Part shown: positions 36,965 to 46,572 of the stretch, piece by piece
Position numbering within the stretch: position 1 is the stretch's first letter
Layout: every line of letters starts with the position of its first letter
Assembly: GCA_013335405.1 (NCBI GenBank)
Contig: JAAXVR010000022.1
Coordinates: 1-49,798 of the forward strand
Direction of reading: 5' to 3'
Origin: Chlorobiaceae bacterium
GTDB lineage: Bacteria > Bacteroidota > Chlorobiia > Chlorobiales > Chlorobiaceae
Length of the DNA stretch: 49,798 nucleotides
Notes under the pieces: model-generated
Seen by the model: only the letters and a program-made list of their open reading frames with translations
Told to the model about the DNA's origin: nothing
Databases searched by the model: none
Position numbers and translations under genes: made by a program

Positions 36965-37927
36965 TTAGCAATACGACTCCACCGTTTTTTTATCTTTTTC
37001 GAGCTGCACTCTCAATTCTTCAAGAGAAGCAAATCTGCGTTCCTCCCGTATGAAGCTGTCCAGCGAAAACAGCATGGCATTCCCGTAAAGGGAACCGTTG
37101 TAATCGAGAATATGGGCTTCTATGGACCTCGGGCCATCAGCAGATATCGTAGGCCTGAAACCGATATTCAGCATCGCCTTCATTGAAATGCCCGAAATCG
37201 TCGTTCGGGCTGCATATACACCGGATTTCGGCAGAAGCTTGTCCGGGTCGGCAAGTTCGATGTTCACCGTGGGAAAACCGAGCAAACGGCCCCGTTTGTC
37301 GCCATGAACTACCCTGCCGCTCAGCATGTATGCGGAGCCGAGCAGTGCGTTGGCTTCTGCGATCATACCCGATTCGAGCAGCTTCCTTATCCTCGTGCTT
37401 GATATATGTTCTCCGGCGATACGTACCTCGTCGATCACCTCGACCTGGAACCCGAGTTCTCCGCCAAGTGCTGAAAGCGTCTTGCCGCTGCCGCTGCGCC
37501 GGTTCCCGAAACCATGGTCGTAGCCGACCACGACGTTCCTTGCACCGAGTATCCCGAAGAGAACATGCCTGATGAAATCTTCCGAACTTCGGGCAGCGAA
37601 CTCCCTGGTAAAACGCACAATGAAAAGAAGGTCCACATCAAGAGAGGAGAGAAGTCCGATTTTTTCCTCAAGTGAACAGAGAAGACCGAAAGAGGCTTCC
37701 TCTTCGGACTTCAGTACCTTCCTCGGATGGGGTTCGAAAGTAACGACGACACTCCTCAGGGAACGCTCCCGAGCAATCGAGAGCATTTTTGCAATAATCC
37801 TCCGGTGACCAAGATGGATACCGTCGAACGAACCGACCGTCACGGCAGAGGGCGAAGGAAGCAAATCCGCTGCAGTCCCTGTTCCGTAACTGCATATCCG
37901 ATTATTGACGTACTCGACTATAACCAT
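36965..37927 (-). CDS. ribF: Bifunctional riboflavin kinase / FAD synthetase
   Basis: RibF phosphorylates riboflavin to FMN and adenylates FMN to FAD. The 320-residue protein has the N-terminal nucleotidyltransferase domain (AVTVGSFDGIHLGHRRII, about 28-45; ISSTRIRKLLESG near 195) and the C-terminal flavokinase domain (GRVVHGDKRGRLLGFPTVNIEL, about 205-226; GVYAARTTI). The lengths of both domains are normal. It sits between truB and rpsO, a common order. Confidence 0.96.
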   Translation of the reverse strand: MVIVEYVNNRICSYGTGTAADLLPSPSAVTVGSFDGIHLGHRRIIAKMLSIARERSLRSVVVTFEPHPRKVLKSEEEASFGLLCSLEEKIGLLSSLDVDLLFIVRFTREFAARSSEDFIRHVLFGILGARNVVVGYDHGFGNRRSGSGKTLSALGGELGFQVEVIDEVRIAGEHISSTRIRKLLESGMIAEANALLGSAYMLSGRVVHGDKRGRLLGFPTVNIELADPDKLLPKSGVYAARTTISGISMKAMLNIGFRPTISADGPRSIEAHILDYNGSLYGNAMLFSLDSFIREERRFASLEELRVQLEKDKKTVESYC

Positions 37928-37935
37928 GCAGTTCC

Positions 37936-38679
37936 TTATTCTTCAGCAGGTGAAACCGATGCCCGGGAGAGTATTCCTTCAATAGTTTCGGTGAGGGATT
38001 TTGCCGAGTTCAGGGAATACGGACCGATGGAAAGCCTCCGCAGGCTTTGAAGATAAGCCCCAACGCCGAGCGACTGACCGAACTCGTGCGCTATGACCCT
38101 GATATAGGCACCTTTTGAAACATGGAGCACAAAATGAACCAGGGGAAGCTCAATACGGGTAACCTCGAAACGATAGACGACAATCTCTTTTGCTTTCCTT
38201 TCCCTGATGACCTCTCCTTTCCGGGCATGCTCGTAGAGACGTTTACCGTTATGCCTTGCTGCGGAATACATCGGCGGCTGCTGCTGGCGCATCCCGATGA
38301 AAGACGATGCAGCAGCAAGTATGCCGGTTTCGGAAAGATGGCCTACCGGACAATGGCCGTACTCGCTTGTTTCGGTATCATGGCTGTCGGTCATGACCCC
38401 AAGCTTGATGGTGCCGTCATATACCTTGTCGAGGATCTCGAGATCAGGGATCGTCTTTGTCTTACGGCCGGAAGCGAGAAGCAGGAGACCGGTGGCTTTT
38501 GGATCCAGCGTGCCGCTATGGCCGACTTTCCGTTTCAGCCCGCTTCGTTTGTACGTATTTCTGACTTTTGCCACGACATCGAACGAAGTCCAGTCCAGTG
38601 GCTTGTCGATCAGGAGATAATCACCGTCGTCCGTCACCTGCCCGACACCATGCATCGCATCGATTTCCGTTTTCTGCAT
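37936..38679 (-). CDS. truB: tRNA pseudouridine(55) synthase
   Basis: Makes the pseudouridine at position 55 in the T loop of tRNAs. The 247-residue protein has DKPLDWTSFDVVAKVR, the catalytic-Asp motif VGHSGTLDPKATGLL, the YDGTIKLGVMTDSHD region, QQQPPMYSAARHNGKRLYEHARKG and SKGAYIRVIAHEFGQSLGVGAYL. It lacks a C-terminal PUA domain, like short TruB forms. rbfA ends 12 bases upstream. Confidence 0.96.
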   Translation of the reverse strand: MQKTEIDAMHGVGQVTDDGDYLLIDKPLDWTSFDVVAKVRNTYKRSGLKRKVGHSGTLDPKATGLLLLASGRKTKTIPDLEILDKVYDGTIKLGVMTDSHDTETSEYGHCPVGHLSETGILAAASSFIGMRQQQPPMYSAARHNGKRLYEHARKGEVIRERKAKEIVVYRFEVTRIELPLVHFVLHVSKGAYIRVIAHEFGQSLGVGAYLQSLRRLSIGPYSLNSAKSLTETIEGILSRASVSPAEE

Positions 38680-38691
38680 GTTGATCCCCGG

Positions 38692-39057
38692 TCAAGCGTT
38701 GTCAACGGGGCCTTTTCCTTTGCGGACCTCACTGAGGAGCTGCTCTATCCTGCTTGCCTGTTCGTAGAGGTGGTCTTCATAAAATTCGAGTTCGGGAATG
38801 CGCCTGAACTGGTGCCTTATCCTCGACGAAAGGATCATCCTTATGCTTTTTGTTTCCTCGCGAAGATAATCCATAGCCGATGCCTGCTCCTTCGATGTAC
38901 CGATGATGGAAACATAAATACGGGCTATCCCGAGGTCCGCCGTGACTTTGACATCCACGACGGTGACGATGGGACCGCTTCTGGGAAGTTTTTTTTCAAG
39001 AATGGATCCAAGCTCCTGCTGGAGCAGCGATGCAACTTTATCTGTTCTTATCGACAT
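38692..39057 (-). CDS. rbfA: Ribosome-binding factor A
   Basis: RbfA is a KH-like factor that helps mature the 30S subunit. The 121-residue protein has RTDKVASLLQQELGSIL, VTVVDVKVTADLGIARIYVSIIG, and the end-of-domain SSRIRHQFRRIPELEFYEDHLYEQASRIEQLL. The order infB-rbfA-truB is the usual one, with an 18-base gap after infB. Confidence 0.96.
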   Translation of the reverse strand: MSIRTDKVASLLQQELGSILEKKLPRSGPIVTVVDVKVTADLGIARIYVSIIGTSKEQASAMDYLREETKSIRMILSSRIRHQFRRIPELEFYEDHLYEQASRIEQLLSEVRKGKGPVDNA

Positions 39058-39075
39058 ACGTTCAAAAACCTGCGG

Positions 39076-41820
39076 TCACAGTTTCCTTTTTTTCTCGACG
39101 ATCCTGTATGCTTCCACAAGATCACCGACCTTGATATCATCAAAATTCCTTATGCTCATGCCGCACTCGTAGCCGGCATCGACCTCCTTGACATCATCCT
39201 TGAAACGCCTGAGCGCTTCGAGAAGCCCGTCATAAATCTGTATGCCGTCGCGAAGCAGCCTGACTTTCGCGTCACGCTGGATCTTGCCTTCGAGCACATA
39301 GCAGCCTGCAACGTTGCCGACTTTAGGCACCCTGAAGATCTGGCGGATTTCGAGTGTACCGAGGCTCTCTTCATGAAGTTCGGGAGACAGCATCCCTTCG
39401 AGAGCTTTTTCGACATCCTCAAGGACATGGTAGATGACGCTGTAGAACCTGAGGTCAAGATCCTCCTTTTCGGCAAGCTTTTTCGCGTTCATGTTCGGCC
39501 TGACCCTGAAGCCGATGATGATGGCGTCGGAAGCCGCAGCAAGCAGCACGTCGGTTTCGGTAATCTGGCCGACCCCCTGGTGAATGATCATAACCTTGAC
39601 TTCCTCATTCTGGATTTTCATGAGGCCGTCGGCAAGCGCCTGGATCGAGCCGTCGGTGTCAGCCTTGATGATGACTCGCAGCTCTTTCATGAGGCCTTCC
39701 TTGATCTGGCGCGAAATACTGTCGAGCTTGACCCTGGTGCTGCGGCGGAAATCATGCTCGCGGCGGATGATCTGGCGCTTCTGCGCAAGATCCCTCGCCT
39801 CCCTGTCAGACTCCATTACGGTAAGAGCATCACCCGATTGGGGCAGCTCTTCGAAACCAAGTACCCTGACCGGTTGTGATGGTCCTGCGAACAAGATCCT
39901 CTTGCCCCTTTCGTCCATCAGTGCCCGGACCTTTCCCATGGTATTTCCTGCCACGAATGGATCGCCGACCTTGAGCAGACCACGCTGCACAAGTACCGTC
40001 GAGATGACGCCCTTGCCCTTGTCCAGCTCCGATTCGACAATGATGCCGCTTGCATTGACCTCGCCGGAATAGTTGCCCCTGAGCTCGCGAAGTTCAGCCT
40101 CGGTCAGAACTTTTTCCATCAGTTCCACAATACCGAGTCCTTTCTTTGCCGAGATCTCCTGGCACTGGTATTCGCCACCCCACTCCTCGACAAGTACGCC
40201 CGCTTCGGAAAGCTGGGTTTTGATCTTCTCGGGATTGGCTTCAGGCTTGTCTATTTTGTTGATAGCCACGACGATCGGAACACCGGCGGCCTTGGCATGA
40301 TTGATAGCTTCTATGGTCTGCGGCATGACGCTGTCATCGGCAGCGACGACAAGGATCACGATATCGGTCACCTGGGCACCTCTTGCACGCATAGCGGTAA
40401 AGGCTTCATGGCCCGGAGTATCGAGGAAGGTAATTTTCCTGTTGCCTTCGACCGTGACTTCATAGGCGCCGATATGCTGGGTAATACCGCCTGACTCGCC
40501 TGCGACCACCTTGCTGTTGCGGATATAGTCGAGCAGTGATGTCTTGCCGTGGTCGACGTGACCCATAATGGTGACAACAGGTGGACGGGTTTTCAGATCC
40601 TCTTCCTCATCCTCTTCCACTGATACGGCCGTCGCCTCGACTTCCGATACAAATTCGGCAACAAGGCCGAATTCGAGCGCGATCAATTCAATAGATTCCC
40701 TGTCGAGCCTCTGGTTGATGGTGACAAACTTGCCGAGTGAAAAACATTTCTGGATGATTTCCTTGGCGGTAATTCCCATAAGCTCCGCGAGTTCATGCGG
40801 TGAAGCATATTCGGTAACCCTGATGACCCTCTGCTGCGATTCGCGGAAGGCTTCAGCCTCTTCGAGCTCACGCTCCCTGTCCATCCTGCGGAGCCTGCGG
40901 AATTTCTGCCGGGAACCGGAACCGCCCGCTTCTTCCATCCCGCTGATCGTCGAACGGATGTTTGCCGATATGACCTTGTCGTCAACCTCCGGCTTCTTTT
41001 TCTTCTTGCCTTTTTTCTTTTTCAGACCGGCACTTTCATCAACGACGGTTTTAGGCTTTTCCTCGGCGACAACCGGCTTGACCGGCTTCTTTTTAACACC
41101 CGACTTGTCTTCAACGCGTTCTTCGGCCCCGGCTTTCGGTTCGAACTCGTCCTTGAGAGCATCTGCCTGCTCCTTGAAGTTCTTTTTACGATTCTTCCTG
41201 TTCCTGTCGGACTCCAGATTGCGACCGGCCTGCATGTCGAGCGTACCAAGTACGGTGAGACCTCCGATATTCTTCGGTATGTCATAGGAAAGCAACTGCT
41301 CGTTCGGCTGCGGTTCCTCCTTTTCCTGTTTCACTTCAGGCTCGGGAGAAACTTCTACGGCATGCATCTCTTCAGGATGCAGCGTTTCGACGGCAACAGC
41401 CGGTTCGACTTCCGGAATCACCGTCAGGAGCTCCGGTTCGGCTTCAGCTTCAACTTCAACAGGAACATGCGGAACAGGTTCTTTTTTCAGCTCGTGAACA
41501 ATTGTCACCACAGGCGCGGCAGGCGCAAGATGTTCGCTGAGCTGTTTTTCTTTTTCATACGTTTTCCGCGACTGCTCTTCGAGCCTCGTCAGTCGCAACT
41601 GCTTTTCAGCCCTGATTTTCTTTGTTTCGTCGACCATTTTCTTTTCGTCACTGAAATGGGCGAAAATTATGTCGCGGATTTCTTCGAGCACCATTGAGGA
41701 GGTTGAGGCCACCTTGCCGCCTTCCTGCTTGACAAAAAGTAATACTTCCTGCGGACTCACCTGGAGTTCTCTTGCTATGTCACTTATGCGATATTTCTTT
41801 TCCGTGTCCTCGACGGCCAT
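39076..41820 (-). CDS. infB: Translation initiation factor IF-2
   Basis: The GTPase brings fMet-tRNA to the 30S subunit. The frame runs up to 41868, but the ATG at 41818-41820 has GAGGAGG before it and begins [31 protein letters not shown], the IF2_N domain, so I use it (914 residues). A long charged linker (about 90-320) rich in Glu/Pro, with a Lys-rich tract ([10 protein letters not shown]), precedes a second IF2_N segment. The G domain follows with [34 protein letters not shown] and [10 protein letters not shown], then domains II-IV with [21 protein letters not shown]-like C2 features. It follows nusA by 44 bases. Confidence 0.97.
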   Translation of the reverse strand: MAVEDTEKKYRISDIARELQVSPQEVLLFVKQEGGKVASTSSMVLEEIRDIIFAHFSDEKKMVDETKKIRAEKQLRLTRLEEQSRKTYEKEKQLSEHLAPAAPVVTIVHELKKEPVPHVPVEVEAEAEPELLTVIPEVEPAVAVETLHPEEMHAVEVSPEPEVKQEKEEPQPNEQLLSYDIPKNIGGLTVLGTLDMQAGRNLESDRNRKNRKKNFKEQADALKDEFEPKAGAEERVEDKSGVKKKPVKPVVAEEKPKTVVDESAGLKKKKGKKKKKPEVDDKVISANIRSTISGMEEAGGSGSRQKFRRLRRMDRERELEEAEAFRESQQRVIRVTEYASPHELAELMGITAKEIIQKCFSLGKFVTINQRLDRESIELIALEFGLVAEFVSEVEATAVSVEEDEEEDLKTRPPVVTIMGHVDHGKTSLLDYIRNSKVVAGESGGITQHIGAYEVTVEGNRKITFLDTPGHEAFTAMRARGAQVTDIVILVVAADDSVMPQTIEAINHAKAAGVPIVVAINKIDKPEANPEKIKTQLSEAGVLVEEWGGEYQCQEISAKKGLGIVELMEKVLTEAELRELRGNYSGEVNASGIIVESELDKGKGVISTVLVQRGLLKVGDPFVAGNTMGKVRALMDERGKRILFAGPSQPVRVLGFEELPQSGDALTVMESDREARDLAQKRQIIRREHDFRRSTRVKLDSISRQIKEGLMKELRVIIKADTDGSIQALADGLMKIQNEEVKVMIIHQGVGQITETDVLLAAASDAIIIGFRVRPNMNAKKLAEKEDLDLRFYSVIYHVLEDVEKALEGMLSPELHEESLGTLEIRQIFRVPKVGNVAGCYVLEGKIQRDAKVRLLRDGIQIYDGLLEALRRFKDDVKEVDAGYECGMSIRNFDDIKVGDLVEAYRIVEKKRKL

Positions 41821-41864
41821 TACTTCCTCCTCTGGATTATAACTCTTTACTCTGTATCCGAAGC

Positions 41865-43427
41865 TCACTCGTTCTCCGGTGTTCCGGTTTCAGCCGATGC
41901 CGGTTCATCATTTCCCTGCATGTCGGTCTCCTGGCTGATATCCAGCAGATCCGATTCAGTAAACTGTTCCTTGACGGTTTTGAATATGTTTTCGGCAATC
42001 TTGTGCCAGTAGCGCTTCTCGTCGTCGGTAACCTTGCGTTCCCTGGGCTTGATCGGCGGTTTGCGGCTTTTTGTGAACATCAGCGGTTCTTCAGGCTTTA
42101 CCGGACCGACAAGAGCCTGCTCTATATCGTCCACCCCCGCTTTCACAACTTTCTTCGCCGTATCGAGGCCGGCATCAAGGAGCTGGTAGATCATGTCGTC
42201 TCCGAACTCCTCACGGAACTCGATGATGTCGATATCCGTCGGATCTTCCATCGATTTGTCGATCACATCCCGATACACATCAATTTCGTATCCGGTCAGC
42301 TTTTCAGCCAGGTGGATGTTGTTGCCGTTCTTGCCTATCGCATACTTGATCTGGTCAGGTTTGAGCATCACCCTCGCCTTGCGGGTTTTCATGTCGGCAT
42401 GGATCGTAAGAGGATCGATTTTTGCCGGTTGCAAAGCCCTTGAAATGTAGATCTGGGGTTCGTCGGCATAGTAGATCACATCGATATTCTCGTTGTTCAG
42501 TTCCTTGACGATGCTCTGGATGCGTTTGCCGCGGTAACCGACCGTCGCACCGACGGGATCGATCCTTGCGCTGGTTGACTCTACAGAAACCTTGGCACGC
42601 TCGCCCGGTACCCGGGCAATGGCCTTGATGACAATCAGGCCGTCGAGGATTTCCGGCACCTCGTGTTCGAAAAGCTTGTAGAGGAACCTGTCATCTACGC
42701 GCGAAACAATAACCTTCATGCCCCCGTCGGGCTTTTCACGTTCGACAACCGATCCGTCGTCAAGTTTGAGCTTCACTTTCTCGCGTTCGATGCGCTTGAC
42801 ATAGAGTTTCATCCTTGGAGTACGACGCGGATTGTCCTTTTTCATCATCTCCGATTTTGGAAGTACCAGCTCGACCCGATGATCCCTGGAGGTGTTGTAG
42901 GTGAAAATCACCTCGTTCGAGCGTATCTGGTAGACTTCGCCGGCTACGACTTCGCCGACTTTCTCGAGGCACTCTTCATAAACGACCTGGCGTTCCAGAT
43001 CACGCACTTTTTTCTGGACTGACTGCTTGATGATCTGTATCGATTTGCGGGTCAGGAATTCATCCAGCTTGATCGGGCCTTCTTCGTAGTAGTCGCCGAC
43101 CTCGAGCGAGTCGTCTATTTTCCTGACATCCTCGATGCTGATCTCGATGGCCGGTATATCGATTTCATCGACGATCTTTTTCAGGATATAGACCTCGAAA
43201 TCACCCCTTTCGGGATTGATGAAGATGTTGGCCTCGACTTCAGGATCGTAGTCTTTGCGGAGCTGCTTCTGGATGATATCCTTGAGCAGGTCGGCAATGT
43301 CCATCTTAACCGCCGCGCTTTCCGTGCGTTTGTCGAGAAAGATTTTCGACTGCTCGATCTCACCGAAAGCGGTGGCAATCTGGGACCTCCTGTCCTGAAC
43401 CTCGTCTTTTATCTGCTTTCTGACCAT
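41865..43427 (-). CDS. nusA: Transcription elongation/termination factor NusA
   Basis: NusA binds RNA polymerase and RNA, and affects pausing, termination and antitermination. The 520-residue protein has the N-terminal polymerase-binding domain (with INPERGDFEVYILKKIV), an S1 domain (about 150-220), two KH domains (KAIARVPGERAKVSVES...DPVGATVGYRGKRIQSIVKELNNENIDVI and VMLKPDQIKYAIGKNGNNIHLAEKLTGYEIDV) and a short acidic tail. The tail lacks the E. coli-type AR repeats, as in most bacteria. It is the second gene of rimP-nusA-infB. Confidence 0.97.
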   Translation of the reverse strand: MVRKQIKDEVQDRRSQIATAFGEIEQSKIFLDKRTESAAVKMDIADLLKDIIQKQLRKDYDPEVEANIFINPERGDFEVYILKKIVDEIDIPAIEISIEDVRKIDDSLEVGDYYEEGPIKLDEFLTRKSIQIIKQSVQKKVRDLERQVVYEECLEKVGEVVAGEVYQIRSNEVIFTYNTSRDHRVELVLPKSEMMKKDNPRRTPRMKLYVKRIEREKVKLKLDDGSVVEREKPDGGMKVIVSRVDDRFLYKLFEHEVPEILDGLIVIKAIARVPGERAKVSVESTSARIDPVGATVGYRGKRIQSIVKELNNENIDVIYYADEPQIYISRALQPAKIDPLTIHADMKTRKARVMLKPDQIKYAIGKNGNNIHLAEKLTGYEIDVYRDVIDKSMEDPTDIDIIEFREEFGDDMIYQLLDAGLDTAKKVVKAGVDDIEQALVGPVKPEEPLMFTKSRKPPIKPRERKVTDDEKRYWHKIAENIFKTVKEQFTESDLLDISQETDMQGNDEPASAETGTPENE

Positions 43428-43482
43428 CTCTGCGTTATTGTGCTTTTAAATGAAAATTCCCTCATGCCTGAACAATGAAACC

Positions 43483-43989
43483 CTACAACACCGCTTCAGG
43501 TACCGCCCGGACTATCCTGTCGAGATAGAGCGTCAACGGCTGTTTTTCAGTCTTGCGACCTCCTGCCTTTTTTTGTATCGGAAAAAGCGTAATGCTGGGC
43601 CTTTCGTCATCCTGGAACCGTACTTCGGCGAGGTGGCCGAAGATCTCCTTCTCTGTACCTGCCTCGTCGGCATAGGTAATCCTCAATGGCTTGCCTGTAT
43701 GCCTGATGTACTGTCTCGCGAGCTTCAAAGGCTCCCCGAGGCCCGGGGAAGAAACCATCAGTTCGAAATCATCACCGGTTTCAGCAAGCAGATCCGCGTC
43801 GCTTTCAAGCAGTTCCCTCAGTCTGCGGCTGAACCTGGCACATTCAGCAATACGTATGCCGGAATCCGTATCGAGGATTATCTCTATTTTAGGACCGCGC
43901 TTCGGTCCTTTGAGCCTGAACTCGACAAGGTAGATCCCCTGCAACTCTTCGATAACCTGGAGCACATAGTGCCCGATGCGTTCCTGCAT
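43483..43989 (-). CDS. rimP: Ribosome maturation factor RimP
   Basis: RimP assists 30S subunit assembly. The protein from the ATG at 43987-43989 is 168 residues (MQERIGHYVLQVIEEL...). The frame also allows a TTG five codons earlier. Conserved parts are GIYLVEFRLKG, KIEIILDTDSGIRIAECARFSRRLRELLE, YELMVSSPGLGEPLKL-like (here DDFELMVSSPGLGEPLK) and a C-terminal SH3-like segment. It is the first gene of the cluster, as in E. coli, and is preceded by a terminator-like hairpin. Confidence 0.93.
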   Translation of the reverse strand: MQERIGHYVLQVIEELQGIYLVEFRLKGPKRGPKIEIILDTDSGIRIAECARFSRRLRELLESDADLLAETGDDFELMVSSPGLGEPLKLARQYIRHTGKPLRITYADEAGTEKEIFGHLAEVRFQDDERPSITLFPIQKKAGGRKTEKQPLTLYLDRIVRAVPEAVL

Positions 43990-44020
43990 GAATACCCCGA
44001 ACAATCTTTACACGGAAAAC

Positions 44021-44043
44021 AAAAAAGTGGGGCGACCCCACTT
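44021..44043 (-). terminator. Terminator-like hairpin upstream of rimP (possible attenuator)
   Basis: AAGTGGGG - TCG - CCCCACTT on the minus strand is a perfect 8-bp stem with a 3-base loop and a T6 run overlapping its end. Its end is only 31 bases before the rimP ATG, which leaves little room for a separate promoter. It may end the transcript of the upstream small membrane protein gene or act as an attenuator in the rimP-nusA-infB leader. Confidence 0.85.
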
Positions 44044-44081
44044 CAGAATAAATAATGCCGCTTGCCGCCAAATCAAGGTAA

Positions 44082-44112
44082 CAAATGTACAAAAAATATT
44101 TCAATAGTAAAA
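44082..44112 (-). promoter_or_regulatory. Candidate Bacteroidetes-type promoter of rimP-nusA-infB
   Basis: On the minus strand TACATTTG (44089-44082) fits TAnnTTTG exactly. TTTT (44112-44109) lies 19 bases upstream, a weak match to the -33 TTTG. Transcripts starting here would have a leader of roughly 85 bases that contains the hairpin at 44021-44043. Confidence 0.4.
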
Positions 44113-44116
44113 GACG

Positions 44117-44329
44117 TCACCCTTCATCCCGTTCAGGCCCGGAAAGACGGCTGTCAAGCTCTTCGTAATCAGCCTCCTCAACCATCCTGCCTCCGGAGAA
44201 GCGGGACGGGTCTGGTCCTGAGTCCCGTTTCGATCGGCCGCTGGTAAAAAAAACCCTGACGCCCAGTATCCGCAGCACGAGCCGGAACGCAAGGAACAGC
44301 ACGATAAACAGAAGAAAGAATTTCAGCAT
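44117..44329 (-). CDS. Small single-pass membrane protein, unknown function
   Basis: The 70-residue product begins MLKFFLLFIVLFLAFRLVLRI, one strongly hydrophobic helix. A Lys/Arg/Ser-rich stretch follows, then an acidic end (MVEEADYEELDSRLSG). The ATG at 44327-44329 starts exactly at the helix; an ATG at 44380 in the same frame would add 17 residues. I do not recognise it. Proteins of this form (N-terminal anchor, short acidic tail) are common hypotheticals in Bacteroidetes/Chlorobi. It lies between the glutaredoxin-like gene and rimP, all on the same strand. Confidence 0.6.
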   Translation of the reverse strand: MLKFFLLFIVLFLAFRLVLRILGVRVFFTSGRSKRDSGPDPSRFSGGRMVEEADYEELDSRLSGPERDEG

Positions 44330-44404
44330 GAGTTGAAAAGGTTTCTTGAAAATGCCATGTCCGCAGACAATCTCATTCATCCATCAGGAACAGGCAACGG
44401 CTTT

Positions 44405-44650
44405 TCAGGACAACAGCTCCCTGAACCGCCGCTCATTGATGCGATATCTGAATGCCTGGACACCGTCAACGAAGATGACCGGTATTACGGTGCCGAACCG
44501 CTCGAGCAGTTCGGGATTGTCGGTAATGTCTTTTTTCTCAAGGTCGAAAGACACCGATACTGCCACCTTTTCAATCACCGCCATTGCCTCGTCGCACAGG
44601 CAACACTCCTTTTTTCCGTAAAGTGTCACGGTATGACGTTGTGCGCTCAT
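44405..44650 (-). CDS. Glutaredoxin-like protein with CxxC motif
   Basis: An 81-residue thioredoxin-fold protein: TVTLYGKKECCLCDEAMAVIEKV (CCLC, redox pair Cys-x-x-Cys), the cis-Pro turn TVIPVIFVDGVQAF and a final helix INERRFRELL. It belongs to the short glutaredoxin/DUF836 type. The ATG at 44648-44650 has GGGGGAG 11 bases upstream; a GTG four codons earlier overlaps the hisS stop. Function is probably thiol-disulfide exchange; the partner is unknown. Confidence 0.8.
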   Translation of the reverse strand: MSAQRHTVTLYGKKECCLCDEAMAVIEKVAVSVSFDLEKKDITDNPELLERFGTVIPVIFVDGVQAFRYRINERRFRELLS

Positions 44651-44658
44651 TTTTCCGG

Positions 44659-45939
44659 TCACTCCCCCGATGCGGGTTCATGGAGAATTTCAATCAGTCT
44701 GTCAAGCGGAAGGGTCGATTGTTCCGACGTAACGAGATTTTTCAGGGTGTACTGTCCCGTTGCAACTTCGTTTTCACCGATGAACAGGGCAAAGGAACAA
44801 CGGAGGCGGTTCGCTTCCCTCATCTGTGATTTCATGCTTCTCCCTGCAAGGTCCGCTTCAGTCCGAATACCGGATTTACGCAGCCTGAAGGTGACCTGCA
44901 TGGCAACGTCGGTATACTCCTGCTGCTGCAGTACAACGTAAACGAGCGGCGCCTGCAGTTTCAGCGCAGTAAAAAGACCCTGTTTTTCCATCGTCATGAG
45001 CAGACGTTCCATACCGACTGCAAATCCTGCGGCAGGAATATCCGAGGAACTGCCAAGCTCCCTGGCCAGGCCATCGTACCGCCCCCCCCCTCCCACGGCA
45101 TCCTGGGCGCCCAGTTCGGTTCCGGTAACCTCGAATGCGGTGTAACAGTAGTAATCGAGGCCCCTTACAAGCCTATGGTCGATATCGAAGGCAATTCCCC
45201 TTTCGGAAAGGTAAAAGAGTACTTTATCGAAATCATCGAGGGCTTCCGTATCGAGATAGTCATAAAGTTTCGGCGCACCCGAAACAATCTCCTGCAGGTC
45301 AGGGTTCTTGGAATCGAGAATCCTGAGCGGATTCTTTTCGAGCCTTTCGAGCGAAGGGGTATCGAGCTTCTGGCGATACGGGCTGAAATAAGCCTGCAAC
45401 GCTTCGCGGTATCGAAGCCGGTCATGAGTGCCTCCGAGGGAATTGATCCGCAGACGGAGACCCCGGAGACCGAGTGAATCGAAAACCTGCATCATGAACG
45501 TAATGACTTCTGCCACAGCGGCAGGAGAGGAAACTCCGAGCAATTCGGCACCGAACTGGGAAAACTGCCGTTGCCTTCCCGCCTGAGGTCTTTCCTTTCG
45601 GAACAGTTCGCTTATGTAATAGAGCTTCTGCACCGGAGCGGTACCGAGAATGTTCTTCTGCAGCGCAGCCCTCATGACTCCTGCGGTCATTTCGGGACGC
45701 AGTGTTATCGATCGGCCGTTCGGGTCTGGCTGGAATGAGAACATCTCCTTGCCGACAATGTCGGTCGTCGAACCGATCCCTCTCTGGAAAAGTTCGGTGT
45801 ATTCGAAAACAGGTGTCCTTATTTCGTTGAATCCGTAAAGAGCGGCAAGAGCGTGCACAACGCCTTCGACATGTTTCCACCTGGCGGCTTCCTCGGGGAA
45901 AATATCCCGTGCGCCCTTGACTGCCTGATACTGCGGCAT
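44659..45939 (-). CDS. hisS: Histidyl-tRNA synthetase
   Basis: A class II synthetase of 426 residues from the ATG at 45937-45939 ([21 protein letters not shown]); the frame runs on to 46002 but family proteins start here. Motif 1 and 2 regions ([27 protein letters not shown] and [24 protein letters not shown]), the histidine-specific [15 protein letters not shown] and motif 3 [14 protein letters not shown]...[12 protein letters not shown] are all present, and the anticodon-binding domain follows. The PTS IIA gene lies 34 bases upstream. Confidence 0.97.
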   Translation of the reverse strand: MPQYQAVKGARDIFPEEAARWKHVEGVVHALAALYGFNEIRTPVFEYTELFQRGIGSTTDIVGKEMFSFQPDPNGRSITLRPEMTAGVMRAALQKNILGTAPVQKLYYISELFRKERPQAGRQRQFSQFGAELLGVSSPAAVAEVITFMMQVFDSLGLRGLRLRINSLGGTHDRLRYREALQAYFSPYRQKLDTPSLERLEKNPLRILDSKNPDLQEIVSGAPKLYDYLDTEALDDFDKVLFYLSERGIAFDIDHRLVRGLDYYCYTAFEVTGTELGAQDAVGGGGRYDGLARELGSSSDIPAAGFAVGMERLLMTMEKQGLFTALKLQAPLVYVVLQQQEYTDVAMQVTFRLRKSGIRTEADLAGRSMKSQMREANRLRCSFALFIGENEVATGQYTLKNLVTSEQSTLPLDRLIEILHEPASGE

Positions 45940-45973
45940 ATTGAAAATGATCCCTGCTGGTAGTATGGAGAAA

Positions 45974-46444
45974 TTAAATTGCCGGCAAATCTTTTTCCTC
46001 ATGCCGGAAAAGTTCGAGAACTTCCCTGGCTGACGTGGAAAGAATCAGCCTGTTCCGGACCTCGTCCCTGCCTGCAAGCCGTGTTATACGGCCAAGGAGC
46101 TTCAGATGTTCGGTAAGCATTGTTTCGGGAGTCGCAAGAAAAAAAACGATCCTGACGGGAAGGTTGTCGATAGCATCGAAATTGATATCGTCCCTGAGCG
46201 TGGCAAAAGCGAGGACAGGTTCGCTGACAGCTTCGGTTTTCGCATGGGGAAGGGCAATCTGTTTTCCGATGCCGGTTGACATTTCATGTTCACGCTTGAG
46301 GACATCCTCTTTCAGCTGACCGATGTTCCTGACAGCAGGATGATCTGCGACGATAGAGAGCATTTTTTCTATCACCTGGCTTTTCGAAGTCAGATCAAGG
46401 TCAAGAACGATCGTATTCTCGGAAAGGAGACCTTCAATTTTCAT
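45974..46444 (-). CDS. PTS IIA-domain protein (PtsN/fructose IIA type)
   Basis: A 156-residue protein with the mannitol/fructose IIA fold. It has [24 protein letters not shown], whose His in LPHAKT is the phosphorylation site, and [21 protein letters not shown]. In many bacteria such proteins are regulators (EIIA-Ntr) rather than sugar transporters. No IIB, IIC, HPr or EI gene is in the window, so a regulatory role is likelier. It lies between cdsA and hisS on the same strand. Confidence 0.88.
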   Translation of the reverse strand: MKIEGLLSENTIVLDLDLTSKSQVIEKMLSIVADHPAVRNIGQLKEDVLKREHEMSTGIGKQIALPHAKTEAVSEPVLAFATLRDDINFDAIDNLPVRIVFFLATPETMLTEHLKLLGRITRLAGRDEVRNRLILSTSAREVLELFRHEEKDLPAI

Positions 46445-46572
46445 ATCGTCAACCTCTTGCCTTTTCTCCTGTTGTCTGCAGAAGAGAGTTCGCTGTAACT
46501 GGACTGAACCGATAATATATATAAAACTTTTCCATCCTTAAGGACAAACCGGCAATGCTTGCCGCACGAGTT

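Noticed and set aside
38122-39879. 585-residue open frame on the plus strand across truB, rbfA and infB
   Set aside because: It spans three well-identified genes on the opposite strand and resembles nothing known, so it is a shadow.
45940-46002. Extended N-terminus for hisS
   Set aside because: Histidyl-tRNA synthetases begin close to the conserved [13 protein letters not shown] segment, which directly follows the ATG at 45939.
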